NCBI RefSeq assembly: GCF_003606385.1
Contig: NZ_CP032514.1
Coordinates: 2,170,001-2,234,000, forward strand
Length of the DNA stretch: 64,000 nucleotides
Direction: 5' to 3'
From: Actinomyces lilanjuaniae
Lineage (GTDB): Bacteria; Actinomycetota; Actinomycetes; Actinomycetales; Actinomycetaceae
Part shown: positions 27,690-36,217 of the stretch, in pieces
How the letters are laid out: each line of letters begins with the position of its first letter
Numbering within the stretch: the stretch's first letter is position 1
The notes under the pieces: generated by a model
The model's input: only the letters and a program-made list of their open reading frames with translations
Database searches by the model: none
What the model was told of the DNA's origin: nothing
Position numbers and translations under genes: made by a program

Positions 27690-28640
27690 TTAGTGACCTT
27701 CACCAGCACCAAGAGCTCTTCTTATGCCTTTCGTGGTCTGCGCACTTGCCTCATCTGGTGGAACTCGGTGGGACCCTTCGGCGGGAGCCTCGTCTGCCTC
27801 TGCCATCCAGGCCGCCGTCAGCAGCACCACGCGGGCCGCCAGGTTCAGCCACAGCAGGAGCACTGCGACAGCAGCGAAGGAGGCCAGCAGGGGGTTGCTC
27901 GCCGAGGAGCCCACCACGTCGGTCCCTAACTCACGCAGCACCCCGAGGGCCAGCGCTCCCAGCGCACTGCCCCACAGCAGGTCACGCCGAGGTGGCCGCG
28001 CGCCGCTCACTCTCACCAGGAGAGCCAGGATGCCGGAGTCAATCACGAATGACACCACCAGGACCGCCACCCTGGAGCCGGTGCTGGTCAGCGCACCTGA
28101 GAGCCCCAGGGCCTGCCCAGCCTCCCCCGACAGGAGCCTGGTGAGCACCGAGGCGACAGCAGTCACCAGGACCCCCACCACGATGATGACAAAACCGACC
28201 AGGTTCATCAGCTGGGTGCGTACCAGCCCCGTGGACTGGTCCGTCAGCGTGAACACGGCTCTCAGTCCCGTCCGGATCGCCCCCATGAGACTCATCGCCG
28301 AGAACATCAGGGCTGCGACGGCCAGGACCGACCCCACGGTGAGGGCCGAGTCCAGCACCAGCTGGTCAACGGTGACCAGGCCGCCGCTACCGGTGTCCAC
28401 GACCCCGGGAAGCAGCGAGTCGATAGTGGTCACGACGGACCGACGCACGGAGTCGTGGCTGCCGACGAACGCCATGAGGGCGCTCACCCCGATCGCCAGG
28501 GCGGCGAAGACCGAGAACAGGCCGGTGTAGGCGATCCCCCCGGCGATGAGGTTCCCGTGCGCCTCCTGGTAGCGCTCCAGGGCACGTCCCACCCGCGAGC
28601 ACCGCAGGCGTCCCACCAGCTGTCCGACTCCTCCCAGCAC
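27690..28640 (-). CDS. YihY/BrkB-family inner membrane protein
   Basis: A polytopic membrane protein with about six TM segments. The conserved opening is RYQEAHGNLIAGGIAYTGLFSVFAALA, followed by TVGSVLAVAALMFSAMSL, LVGFVIIVVGVLVTAV and VLLLWLNLAARVVLLTAAW. These match the Virul_fac_BrkB/UPF0761 family, whose transport role is unproven. GTG 28640 is preferred because a longer frame to 28730 overlaps the upstream 2H gene and adds a Pro-rich stretch without family support. The C-terminal 30 residues are hydrophilic. It lies 11 nt downstream of the 2H phosphoesterase, so the pair may be cotranscribed. Confidence 0.85.
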   Translation of the reverse strand: MLGGVGQLVGRLRCSRVGRALERYQEAHGNLIAGGIAYTGLFSVFAALAIGVSALMAFVGSHDSVRRSVVTTIDSLLPGVVDTGSGGLVTVDQLVLDSALTVGSVLAVAALMFSAMSLMGAIRTGLRAVFTLTDQSTGLVRTQLMNLVGFVIIVVGVLVTAVASVLTRLLSGEAGQALGLSGALTSTGSRVAVLVVSFVIDSGILALLVRVSGARPPRRDLLWGSALGALALGVLRELGTDVVGSSASNPLLASFAAVAVLLLWLNLAARVVLLTAAWMAEADEAPAEGSHRVPPDEASAQTTKGIRRALGAGEGH

Positions 28641-28651
28641 AGCCCAGCCTC

Positions 28652-29237
28652 TCAGACGTGCTGGTGGAACTGCGGGAGGGGGGACAGGTCGGTGGAGGTC
28701 CCGAAGGAGAAGGACCTGATCTCTTCCCACAGCCCCTGCGGGGACAGGCGACAGAGGTCCAGACTGGCAGCCTCAAAAGAGATTTCCAGCTCGGCGCCCG
28801 CAGTGGCAGCCAGGTCCAGGCTGGCGTCGTCCAGCCCCTGGGCCAAGGTGACGTGCGGGTGGAAGGGGAAGCTCAGCGGCCGCGCCAGGGGCCGGCCTCG
28901 TCACGTACACGCGCCTGGAGAAGGTCGCACTGCGCGGCTCCGCTGCGCAGGCTGAGGTAGACCACCGGGGAGACCGGTCGGAAGGTGCCCACCTCCCGCA
29001 GACGGACGTCAAAGGGGCAGTCCGGGACGCCACCCACCGCAGGTGATCAGCCACCGCTGCCAGGGCGTCAGTGTCCACCGCGGTAGGAGGCAGAAGCGTG
29101 ATGTGGGGTGGCACCACCTGGGCCAGGGGGTCCCCTGCCATGGCGCGCACGGTACGCACCCGCTCCGCTCCCGCGTCTGGCAGGGCAAGCACCACACCGA
29201 TGACGCACTGGTTGGCGCCCGTCACAGGAACGTACAT
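28652..29237 (-). CDS. 2'-5' RNA ligase/2H phosphoesterase-family protein (two single-base frame breaks)
   Basis: From ATG 29237 the protein begins MYVPVTGANQCVIGVVL and shows the first HxT motif in VVPPHITLLPP. The frame breaks at a run of four G (plus strand 29014-29017). FDVRLREVGTFRPVSPVVYL continues in the second frame. It breaks again at 28892-28893, after which FPFHPHVTLAQGLDD gives the second HxT motif and the frame runs to 28652. Adding one base at each site restores a protein of about 195 aa with both catalytic motifs, typical for the family. The substrate cannot be inferred. Sequencing undercall is more likely than mutation. Confidence 0.78.
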
Positions 29238-29607
29238 GGCCACCAACCTCCTTCCTGTCCGGACCCGCCCGCGAGACCGCGAGGACAGGTCTGCTCCTGC
29301 CGCAGCCGCGTGGCAGCGCCCTGCAGGAGCCCACACTACCGCGAGCCAGGGCACCAGTCCCGACAGGGGTCAGACGCGTCCAGCCTCTGACAGCACCCGT
29401 GGTGGAGACACCGGCAGACTCTGGCAGAATACCGACGTGCGCGCTGTGTCACCCGGATCGACCACCCACGAGGACGTGGTGGTCTACCAGCCGTGCCGCC
29501 CGTGGTACCAGCTGCCGCCGCCAGCCGCTACCAGCCACTGCGCGGACCACAGCCCACCCGGCCGTCGCCGCTCCACTCACCACTGACCCAATCCCAGGAG
29601 ACCCCCG
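29238..29607 (+). other. 370-nt divergent intergenic region between the 2H gene and galK
   Basis: No open frame here has family support. It must hold promoters for both directions. A clear Shine-Dalgarno (AGGAG, 29598-29602) precedes galK. No strong hairpin, operator or known RNA motif was recognised. Confidence 0.5.
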
Positions 29608-30933
29608 ATGAGCACCCAGCAGCCCACCCAGCCTCTGTTCACCCCCGCCATGTCGCCCCAGGAGGGTACCAGCGCTGCCACCGCCCTGTTCCGCGAGACC
29701 TTTGGCGGCGAGCCCGACGGCGTGTGGTACGCCCCGGGACGTGTCAACATCATCGGTGAGCACACGGACTACAACGGCGGCCTGGCCCTGCCCATCGCGC
29801 TGCCCCACCGCGCCCACCTGGCGCTGCGCAGGCGCCAAGACCGCACGGTCCGCCTGGTCTCCCCGCAGACCAGGCAGCAGGTTGACGTCACGGACCTGGA
29901 CACGATCGGCCCCAAGGGGACACCAGGGGAGGTCCGCCAGTGGGCCGCCTACGTCGCTGGCGTCGCCTGGGCGCTGGAGCGGGAGGGCTTCGCGGGCCTG
30001 CCGGGATTTGACGCCGCCCTGGTGTCCTGCGTGCCCCTGGGTGGGGGCCTGTCCTCCTCAGCGGCCCTGGAGTGCTCGGCCGCTGTCGCTATCGACGAGG
30101 TGGCAGGCCTGGGGCTGGCAGGCAGTGCCGACTCCCCTGACGACGCCGGGCGTGCCCGGCTGGTCCAGGTGTGCGTGCGCGCTGAGAACGAGATGGCTGG
30201 CGCACCGACCGGGGGCATGGACCAGTCCGCCTCCCTGCGCTGCCTGCCCGGGCACGCCCTGGAGCTGGACTGCCGGGACGGGTCGGTAGCCCACGTGCCC
30301 TTTGACCTTGCCGCCCAGGAACTGGCACTGCTGGTCATCGACACCAAGGCAAAGCACTCCCTGGTTGACGGCCAGTACGGCCAGCGTCGCGCCGCCTGCG
30401 AGCAGGCGGCCAACCTCCTGGGTGTCGAGCTGCTGGCCGACGTCGCCGTGCAGGACCTTGACGAGGCGCTGGAGCGCCTGCGGGCAGCCGCCTCTGGCTC
30501 CCAGGGCTCCACGAGCGCGGCCGGGGCCGACACGCTGGAGCCCGACGTGCTGGTACGCCGCACCAGGCACGTGGTCACTGAGATTGACCGGACCCACCAG
30601 CTGGTGGGGCTCCTGCAGGACGGCCGCCCTCTGGCAGGTGACAAGCTCGCCGCCGCTGGCGCTCTCATGGACGCCTCCCACGAGTCCCTGCGCGTGGACT
30701 ACGAGTGCACCTGCCCCGAGCTGGACACAGCCGTGGAGGCGGCCCGCTCCGCCGGAGCCCACGGCGCCCGCATGACCGGGGGCGGCTTTGGCGGCTCCGC
30801 GATCGCCCTGGTGGACGCCGCGCGTGTCCACGACGTCGCGGCTGCTGTCACCGACGCCTACGCCCGGGCGGGGTTCACCCCGCCCGCCTTCCTCGACGCC
30901 GTCCCCTCAGCGCCCGCAGGCCGCCTGGCCTGA
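29608..30933 (+). CDS. galK: Galactokinase
   Basis: Phosphorylates galactose at C1 (GHMP kinase, Leloir pathway). The signature [19 protein letters not shown] (about residue 45) is intact. The ATP-binding [13 protein letters not shown] (about 145) and the third GHMP motif [13 protein letters not shown] (about 390) are also present. The catalytic Asp lies in GGMDQSASL. At 441 aa it is about 50 aa longer than E. coli GalK; the extra residues include a Ser/Gly/Ala loop near 295-310. galT and galE are not adjacent. ATG 29608 is supported by an AGGAG seven bases upstream. Confidence 0.96.
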   Translation: MSTQQPTQPLFTPAMSPQEGTSAATALFRETFGGEPDGVWYAPGRVNIIGEHTDYNGGLALPIALPHRAHLALRRRQDRTVRLVSPQTRQQVDVTDLDTIGPKGTPGEVRQWAAYVAGVAWALEREGFAGLPGFDAALVSCVPLGGGLSSSAALECSAAVAIDEVAGLGLAGSADSPDDAGRARLVQVCVRAENEMAGAPTGGMDQSASLRCLPGHALELDCRDGSVAHVPFDLAAQELALLVIDTKAKHSLVDGQYGQRRAACEQAANLLGVELLADVAVQDLDEALERLRAAASGSQGSTSAAGADTLEPDVLVRRTRHVVTEIDRTHQLVGLLQDGRPLAGDKLAAAGALMDASHESLRVDYECTCPELDTAVEAARSAGAHGARMTGGGFGGSAIALVDAARVHDVAAAVTDAYARAGFTPPAFLDAVPSAPAGRLA

Positions 30934-30968
30934 GTCAGGACCAGCAGGGTCTGCGTCGGGACCAGCCA

Positions 30969-30985
30969 GCCGCAGGAGCTGCGGC
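30969..30985. terminator. Short GC stem-loop between convergent galK and xthA
   Basis: gccgcag and ctgcggc form a perfect 7-bp stem with a gag loop, 35 nt after the galK stop and 13 nt before the xthA stop. No U-run follows, so termination is inferred only from position. Confidence 0.4.
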
Positions 30986-30997
30986 AGCACCGTCGGC

Positions 30998-31930
30998 TTA
31001 GTCAGCGCAGCCAGCGCCGTCGGCGTAGTCAACCACCAGCGGGGCGTGGTCGGACCAGCGGGAGGCGTAGTCCAGGGCACGGTCAACCGTGAAGGATCGC
31101 GCGCGCTCGGCCAGCCCCGGGGTGGCGGCCTGGTAGTCGATCCTCCACCCGGCGTCGTTGTCGAAGGCCTTGCCCCTCTGGGACCACCAGGTGTAAGGAC
31201 CCTGGGTCTCAGCTCCGGCCAGGACACGGGAGACGTCCACCCAGCCGGAGGAGAACCACTCCTCCAGGTGGGCGATCTCCTCGTCCATGACCCCGGCGAT
31301 CTTGTTGTGGTTGGGCTTCCAGTTCTTGATGTCGCGCTCGGAGCGGACCACGTTGAAGTCCCCCGCGACCAGCGCCTGCGGCCCACCCTGGCGGCTTGCC
31401 TCCAGCAGCGCGGCCAGGCGCCGCCCCACCAGGGCCAGGTGGGCGTACTTCTGATCCATCTTCTCCGTGCCCAGCTGGCCGGAGTGGAGGTAGGCGGAGA
31501 CCACCGTCAGGTCGGTGCCCCCCACAGCAGACCCTGTGGCCACGCTACCGGGGCCGTCAGTATCGTCACCGCTTTCGCCACCGACTGTCTCACCGGGCTC
31601 GACGTCCCTGCCCAGCCGGAGGTCCACCTCCAGCCAGCGCCCGGAGTCCACGTCGGGCTCAGGTGCCTCTGGCGCGGCCACGCCCCGGCGCACGGCACTG
31701 ACGACGGCCGGGCCGCCCTGCCGCACCGCCACGGACACGCCCGCGCGCCCCTTGATGCGACAGGGCCAGGTAGACACGGTGTAACCGGGCAGGAGGTCGG
31801 CAGCGATGTGCTCGTCGGCGCGGACCTCCTGCAGCAGCAGGACGTCGGGGGCGCAGGCGGCCAGCCAGTCCCCCATGCCCTTGCGGGCTGCAGCCCGGAT
31901 ACCGTTGACGTTGACCGTGGCGATACGCAT
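30998..31930 (-). CDS. xthA: Exodeoxyribonuclease III/AP endonuclease
   Basis: Cleaves at abasic sites and removes 3' blocks. The EEP-fold signatures appear in order: [27 protein letters not shown] (metal-binding Glu), [30 protein letters not shown] and the C-terminal [10 protein letters not shown] (catalytic Asp-His). The length is 310 aa against about 260 for typical ExoA. The extra residues form an acidic Gly-rich insert near 85-125 ([12 protein letters not shown]). The start at 31930 gives the normal [10 protein letters not shown] opening. It is convergent with galK and divergent from the acylphosphatase gene 42 nt away. Confidence 0.93.
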   Translation of the reverse strand: MRIATVNVNGIRAAARKGMGDWLAACAPDVLLLQEVRADEHIAADLLPGYTVSTWPCRIKGRAGVSVAVRQGGPAVVSAVRRGVAAPEAPEPDVDSGRWLEVDLRLGRDVEPGETVGGESGDDTDGPGSVATGSAVGGTDLTVVSAYLHSGQLGTEKMDQKYAHLALVGRRLAALLEASRQGGPQALVAGDFNVVRSERDIKNWKPNHNKIAGVMDEEIAHLEEWFSSGWVDVSRVLAGAETQGPYTWWSQRGKAFDNDAGWRIDYQAATPGLAERARSFTVDRALDYASRWSDHAPLVVDYADGAGCAD

Positions 31931-31972
31931 GGCTGCCTAGCCTACAGCCCAGGAGGCTGTCACCATGGGCAC

Positions 31973-32287
31973 ATGGCCCCCACGACCAGCTCCGCCTCTC
32001 GTACCCGCAGTACCCGTACCATCCACGCCCTGGTCACCGGTGTGGTCCAGGGTGTGGGCTTCCGCTACCACTGTGCCGCCGAGGCCCAGCAGCTGGGCCT
32101 GGTAGGCCAGGTGCGCAACCTGCCCGACGGCGACGTCGAGGTCATGGCGCAGGGACCGGCCGACGACGTCGCCCGGCTGGTCGCCTGGCTCTACAAGGGG
32201 CCGCGCTGGGCACGCGTGGAGCAGGTCAGCATCACCGACCTCAGGGCGGGGAGCCTGACCGGCCGCCGCTTCGAGGTCACCGGCTGA
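31973..32287 (+). CDS. Acylphosphatase
   Basis: A 104-aa enzyme hydrolysing acyl phosphates. The signature [14 protein letters not shown] holds the phosphate-binding Arg, and [15 protein letters not shown] holds the catalytic Asn. An N-terminal Ser/Thr/Arg-rich tail of about 15 residues precedes [17 protein letters not shown] 31973 is chosen as the only start near the core; AGGAGG at 31951 is rather far (16 nt). It is a free-standing gene, divergent from xthA. Confidence 0.92.
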   Translation: MAPTTSSASRTRSTRTIHALVTGVVQGVGFRYHCAAEAQQLGLVGQVRNLPDGDVEVMAQGPADDVARLVAWLYKGPRWARVEQVSITDLRAGSLTGRRFEVTG

Positions 32288-32364
32288 CGCTGGCCGGGCA
32301 CGGCACGCACAGAGCAGCCACACACAGCAGCCACACGGGACGGCCCACACGGGACGGCACAGAC

Positions 32365-32667
32365 ATGACGGACATTCCAGGTACAACGGACACGACGGGA
32401 CCGACAGCCCCGGCTGGCTCACAAGCCGGGAGCCGCCCGCAGGCCCCAGGTGCGCCGGGCGCGCGCAGGGCGCTGCGCTGGGGCCTGGCCATCATGGTGC
32501 TGGCGGCCTGCCTGCCGCTCGCGGCCCAGCTCACGACCCCACCGGCCTCCACCCTCATGTGGCTGGCCTCCATGCCCCTGTGCCTGGCGGGAGCGGGTGT
32601 CGCGGGCCGTGGCGCGCTGCATCTGGCGGCCGCACGCCGGGCGCGGGAGGAGGAGACGCAGCTGTGA
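32365..32667 (+). CDS. Small membrane protein with two TM segments, family unknown
   Basis: A 100-aa protein. Residues 1-35 are Thr/Pro/Gly-rich. Two hydrophobic segments follow (WGLAIMVLAACLPLAA, about 39-54, and LMWLASMPLCLAGAGVA, about 64-80), with a charged C-terminal tail ending AREEETQL. No conserved family is recognised. It follows acyP by 78 nt on the same strand. The call rests on the hydrophobic pattern and lack of a competing frame. Confidence 0.55.
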   Translation: MTDIPGTTDTTGPTAPAGSQAGSRPQAPGAPGARRALRWGLAIMVLAACLPLAAQLTTPPASTLMWLASMPLCLAGAGVAGRGALHLAAARRAREEETQL

Positions 32668-32816
32668 GCGCCCGGGCTGACCGGCCACCGAACAGCACCG
32701 GGCAGCCACCGGACACACGCGGACAGCCCTACCCGGGGAGGCGGCCCGCCTCGCGGACTCGCCCCAACAAGCTCACCTAGACTCACCTCACACCTGCCCC
32801 GTCCCTGGCTCAGCGC

Positions 32817-33587
32817 TCAGCGCAGCCTCACCGTCCGGATGAGCACCGCTGCCAGCCAGGCGAGCAGGGCGGCAAGCACCAGGCTGGACGCCAGCAGGGG
32901 TGCCACGTCGGGGACGACGACACCGCCGGAGTCGGCCAGGGCGGCGAAGGAGCCCAGGTTGAGTGCTCGGGTCGCGATAGCCTGGGGCAGCACGTAGCTG
33001 AGGGGGCGCAGAGCCGTGGAGGTCACGGAGGCGATGCCGACCACGCAGCCCAGGAGGCACAGCGCCACGGGAGCGGCGAAGGACCTCAGCAGCATCGACA
33101 GCAGCGACTGCACCCCGACCAGGGGAAGAGCCGCGACCAGGGCGATCAGGCCCGTCAGGGCGAACTGCCACGGGAAGGGCTCCTCCAGGTGGAGCACGAG
33201 CAGCCCCGCCGCAGCGGTGCCGCCCACCAGCACGGCCTGCATGACTGCCACCAGCAGAAGGACCGAGGCCGCCTTGGCAGCCACCAGCCGCAGCGGAGCC
33301 GCTGTGGTGGTCAGGAGCAGGTTCCAGTTGGTGCCCTGGTGCTCCGTGCGCCACACGGTCGCGGTCAGCAGGCTGATGCCCAGCGAGTAAAACAGGAAGC
33401 CGTAGAAGAGCACCACCTGGGAGGTGAGCGGGCCCCACCCGGAGCCGAGGGCGTCCTCGTTGCGTATGGCGTTGAGCGTGCCGGTGACGACCGCCAGGAC
33501 GGGCAGGACGATCGCGATGACCCAGGTGCTGGACCGCCTGAGCTTGGTGAGTTCTGCGTGCAGCACAGGCACCCTACCTTTCCACAC
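32817..33587 (-). CDS. ABC-2 type transporter permease (antibiotic/lantibiotic-protection type)
   Basis: A 256-aa permease with six predicted TM segments, opening HAELTKLRRSSTWVIAIVLPVLAV. The L-x-K-x-R-R-S start and the SLGISLLTATVWRTEHQGTNWNLLL segment are typical of LanG/MutG/EpiG-like permeases. The hydrophobic stretches include VLLLVAVMQAVLVGG and ALCLLGCVVGIAS. It overlaps the preceding permease by 14 nt and is the last gene of the kinase-regulator-ATPase-permease-permease set. The cargo is unknown; self-protection against a peptide antibiotic is the family precedent. Confidence 0.85.
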   Translation of the reverse strand: MWKGRVPVLHAELTKLRRSSTWVIAIVLPVLAVVTGTLNAIRNEDALGSGWGPLTSQVVLFYGFLFYSLGISLLTATVWRTEHQGTNWNLLLTTTAAPLRLVAAKAASVLLLVAVMQAVLVGGTAAAGLLVLHLEEPFPWQFALTGLIALVAALPLVGVQSLLSMLLRSFAAPVALCLLGCVVGIASVTSTALRPLSYVLPQAIATRALNLGSFAALADSGGVVVPDVAPLLASSLVLAALLAWLAAVLIRTVRLR

Positions 33588-34326
33588 GGTCCAGACGTCG
33601 GGTCACCACGGTGAACACCACGGCGACCAGGACCAGGAAGCCTGCGACCCATCCGTAAGGCGCGCTCACGTAGGAGACGCGGTCGCCCTCCTGCCCGGCG
33701 TGGGAGATGACGGCGTAGTAGCCCCACGGGATCAGCCTGCTGACTGCCGAGGGCATGAGAAGGCTGAACACAGCCAGGAAGGAGCCGAGCGTACCCACTC
33801 CCACACTGACGAGCTGGTTGTCCACCCGCGCCGCGAGCCAGATGTGGAGGGCACAGAAAGCGACGTCAAGGAGGTACAGCAGAAGCGTGTAGCCCGCCCA
33901 GGAGCCGGTGTCGAGGGGGACCCGGATACCGGCGAGCACGCCGACAGCGACGACAAGACCTGACTGCACCGCGACCGCAGGCAGCAGGAGGAGTGCCAGC
34001 GTCACCAGCTTGGCGCGGCACAGGGTGCCGGGGGTGTGGCCTGCGGTGGCAGCAAGCACCCACCCCTGCCCGGAGTGCTCGATGTCGGTCTGGCGGCTGG
34101 CGAGGACCGCGGTCAGCAGCGGGGAGGTCATCGCTGCCATGAACGTGTAGGTCAGCAGGAGAGCGGCCCAGGGACGGGCCTGGGGGTCGTCGAGAGAGTC
34201 CCGGGTACTGCCGGCGAACAGGGACAGGCAGCTGAGCGCGGCCACGGCAACAACCAGGCTGGCCAGCAGGGGGCGTGTCCGCAGGCGCCGTGTCTTGCGC
34301 AGCTCGAGCATAATGCCACGTCTCAT
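33574..34326 (-). CDS. ABC-2 type transporter permease, partner subunit
   Basis: A 250-aa protein with the same topology as its downstream neighbour. It opens with LELRKTRRLRTRPLLASLVVAV, and contains AALLLTYTFMAAMTSPLL, LLLPAVAVQSGLVVAVG and a C-terminal VAGFLVLVAVVFTVVTRRLD. The start codon overlaps the ATPase stop (ATGA), implying coupling. The two different permeases with one ATPase match the LanEFG arrangement. Sequence alone does not reveal the substrate. Confidence 0.85.
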   Translation of the reverse strand: MRRGIMLELRKTRRLRTRPLLASLVVAVAALSCLSLFAGSTRDSLDDPQARPWAALLLTYTFMAAMTSPLLTAVLASRQTDIEHSGQGWVLAATAGHTPGTLCRAKLVTLALLLLPAVAVQSGLVVAVGVLAGIRVPLDTGSWAGYTLLLYLLDVAFCALHIWLAARVDNQLVSVGVGTLGSFLAVFSLLMPSAVSRLIPWGYYAVISHAGQEGDRVSYVSAPYGWVAGFLVLVAVVFTVVTRRLDRVER

Positions 34327-35246
34327 AGCAGCCCACCTCGACCGGTCAGGTCCATGAAGACGTCCTCCAGGCTCTGCTGCACCCGGCGCACCCCGTAGAC
34401 GTCGATGTCGGCAGCGACCAGGCGCCTGACCACCTCGGCGGTCTGCTCCTTGTCGAGGCCGCTGACGGTGACGCCGCCCTGACCAGGGACCGCCCCTGTG
34501 ATGAGGGCTCGCGCACGGTCCGGCTGGGGTGTCTCGATGACCAGGTCCGGGACGGAACGCTTAAAGAGCTCCTCGCGGGTCCCCTGGAATATGAGCCGCC
34601 CGGAGGAGAGGATGCCCAGGACCGTGGCCATCCTGTCGATCTCGTCAAGGAGGTGGCTGGAGACCATGATCGTGACCCCGGTCTGGGCCAGCTCCACGAG
34701 GAGGCTGCGGACCTCCTCGATCCCGGCCGGGTCCAGCCCGTTGGTGGGCTCGTCCAGGATCAGCAGGGAGGGCTCGCGGGCCAGGGCCATGGCGATGCCC
34801 AGGCGCTGCTTCATACCCATGGAGTAGTGGCGCACCAGCGTGTCCCTGTGGTCGCGCAGGCGCACCGTGGCCAGAGCCCGGTCAAGCTGGGAGTCGGACA
34901 GCCCGAGCATGTCACGCACGATCGTCATGTTCTCCCAGCCGGTGAGGTGGCCGTAGCCGGGGGGTGCCTCGATCATGGACCCGATCATCGGCAGGAGATC
35001 TCCTCGTGACGCCGGGGTCAGGCGCTGGCCGAGCACCTCGATCTCTCCGGCGCTGGGTCGGGTCAGCCCCAGGAGCATCTTCATCGTCGTCGACTTCCCG
35101 GACCCGTTGGGTCCCAGGAACCCGTAGAGGGCACCCTGAGGGACCCTCAGATCCAGGGCCTCGACAGCGGTACGGTTCCCGAACCGCTTGGTCAGCCCGC
35201 GCGTGGCGACGGCGGTCGTCTTCTGATCCGTACGCATGCCCGTCAT
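34323..35246 (-). CDS. ABC transporter ATP-binding protein (BcrA/LanF type)
   Basis: A 307-aa ATPase with Walker A FLGPNGSGKSTTMKM, Q-like region GSMIEAPPGYGHLTGWENM, signature YSMGMKQRLGIAMALA and Walker B SLLILDEPTNGLDPAG. The H-loop is VSSHLLDEIDRM. The GxGKSTTMKM and SMGMKQRL forms are those of bacitracin/lantibiotic exporters. A C-terminal domain of about 80 residues follows, with VVRRLVAADIDVYGVRRVQQSLEDVFMDL. The start is ATG 35246 or 35237. A 95-nt gap separates it from the upstream response regulator. Confidence 0.92.
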   Translation of the reverse strand: MTGMRTDQKTTAVATRGLTKRFGNRTAVEALDLRVPQGALYGFLGPNGSGKSTTMKMLLGLTRPSAGEIEVLGQRLTPASRGDLLPMIGSMIEAPPGYGHLTGWENMTIVRDMLGLSDSQLDRALATVRLRDHRDTLVRHYSMGMKQRLGIAMALAREPSLLILDEPTNGLDPAGIEEVRSLLVELAQTGVTIMVSSHLLDEIDRMATVLGILSSGRLIFQGTREELFKRSVPDLVIETPQPDRARALITGAVPGQGGVTVSGLDKEQTAEVVRRLVAADIDVYGVRRVQQSLEDVFMDLTGRGGLL

Positions 35247-35341
35247 GCTCGCAGGAGCGGGGTTGCCCAGGCATCGTGCTGCGGTGGGAACCGCTCCGAT
35301 CCCCGCGTCATACGGTTGCAGGAGAGGCTCCTACCACCGTC

Positions 35342-36217
35342 TCAGCCGGACTGCCCGGGCACGTCGGATCCCGGAGAGGTCACGTCGGATCCCGGAGAGG
35401 TCAAGGAGCCGTTGCCAGCGTCCCGGGAGGCACCGGGTCCGCCGGACGGGGCAGGGAGACTGCCCTGGTCTGTGGAGGGGGTGGTCAGTGAGTCAGCCAG
35501 CCCGTGGCGGTAGGCCCAGATGACGAGCTGGACCCGGTCGCGGACCCCTAGCTTCATGAGCACGTGGCCCACGTGGGTCTTGACAGTGACCTCTGCTACG
35601 TAGAGCTCACGGGCGATCTCAGGGTTCGAGCGTCCCGCGACCACGCGGGCGAGGATGTCACGCTCGCGAGCGGTCAGGGTGTCCAGGGCCTCCAGGGCGC
35701 GGGTGTCCGATGAGGCTCCTGGAGCCCCCGGGCGGCCCGCGTCCCCCGGTGCCTCTGGGTTCTCGGTGAGGTGTCGCAGCAGCCGCTGGGTGGTGCTCAT
35801 GGCGGCGGTGAACGTCCCGTCCCAGGCGGCTCGGATCGCGTCGGCGAGCTGGACCGCCGTGCTGTCTTTGAGGATGAACCCAACGGCCCCGGCCCTGAGC
35901 ATGCCGATCGCGTAGGTGTCATTGTCGTAGGAGGTCAGGCCCAGGACGCGGGGAGCGGAGTCGGCCTGCTCGGCGGTGATCCTGCGCGTGGCCTCCACTC
36001 CGTCCAGGCCAGGCATGCGCACATCCATGAGGACCACGTCGGGCCGCAGCTCTCGCACGCGGTCAACAGCCTGAGCACCGTCGCTGGCGCTGGCTACGGC
36101 GGACATGTCGGGCTGGGCCCTGACGATGCGGCTGATCCCGTCACGGACCAGGGACTGGTCGTCAACGACGAGGACGGAGATCCGGCGCCCTGCGTGCTCG
36201 GGGTCAGTCACCACCAC
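35342..36217 (-). CDS. NarL/LuxR-family response regulator
   Basis: The receiver domain (residues about 12-125) has VLVVDDQSLVRDG, the phosphoacceptor Asp in VVLMDVRMPGLDG and the Lys in FILKDSTAVQ. The LuxR helix-turn-helix follows: TARERDILARVVAGRSN, PEIARELYVAEVTVKTHVGH. A Gly/Ser/Pro-rich tail of about 40 residues ends in a doubled TSPGSDV. The GTG start lies directly after the histidine-kinase stop. It probably controls the downstream ABC exporter, by analogy with other kinase-regulator-ABC cassettes. Confidence 0.92.
   Translation of the reverse strand: MVVTDPEHAGRRISVLVVDDQSLVRDGISRIVRAQPDMSAVASASDGAQAVDRVRELRPDVVLMDVRMPGLDGVEATRRITAEQADSAPRVLGLTSYDNDTYAIGMLRAGAVGFILKDSTAVQLADAIRAAWDGTFTAAMSTTQRLLRHLTENPEAPGDAGRPGAPGASSDTRALEALDTLTARERDILARVVAGRSNPEIARELYVAEVTVKTHVGHVLMKLGVRDRVQLVIWAYRHGLADSLTTPSTDQGSLPAPSGGPGASRDAGNGSLTSPGSDVTSPGSDVPGQSG
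35361..35402 (-). repeat. Perfect 2 x 21-nt tandem repeat in the regulator C-terminus
   Basis: The 21-nt unit at 35361-35381 is repeated exactly at 35382-35402. Translated on the minus strand, each unit adds TSPGSDV, so copy-number change would keep the frame. Confidence 0.92.
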
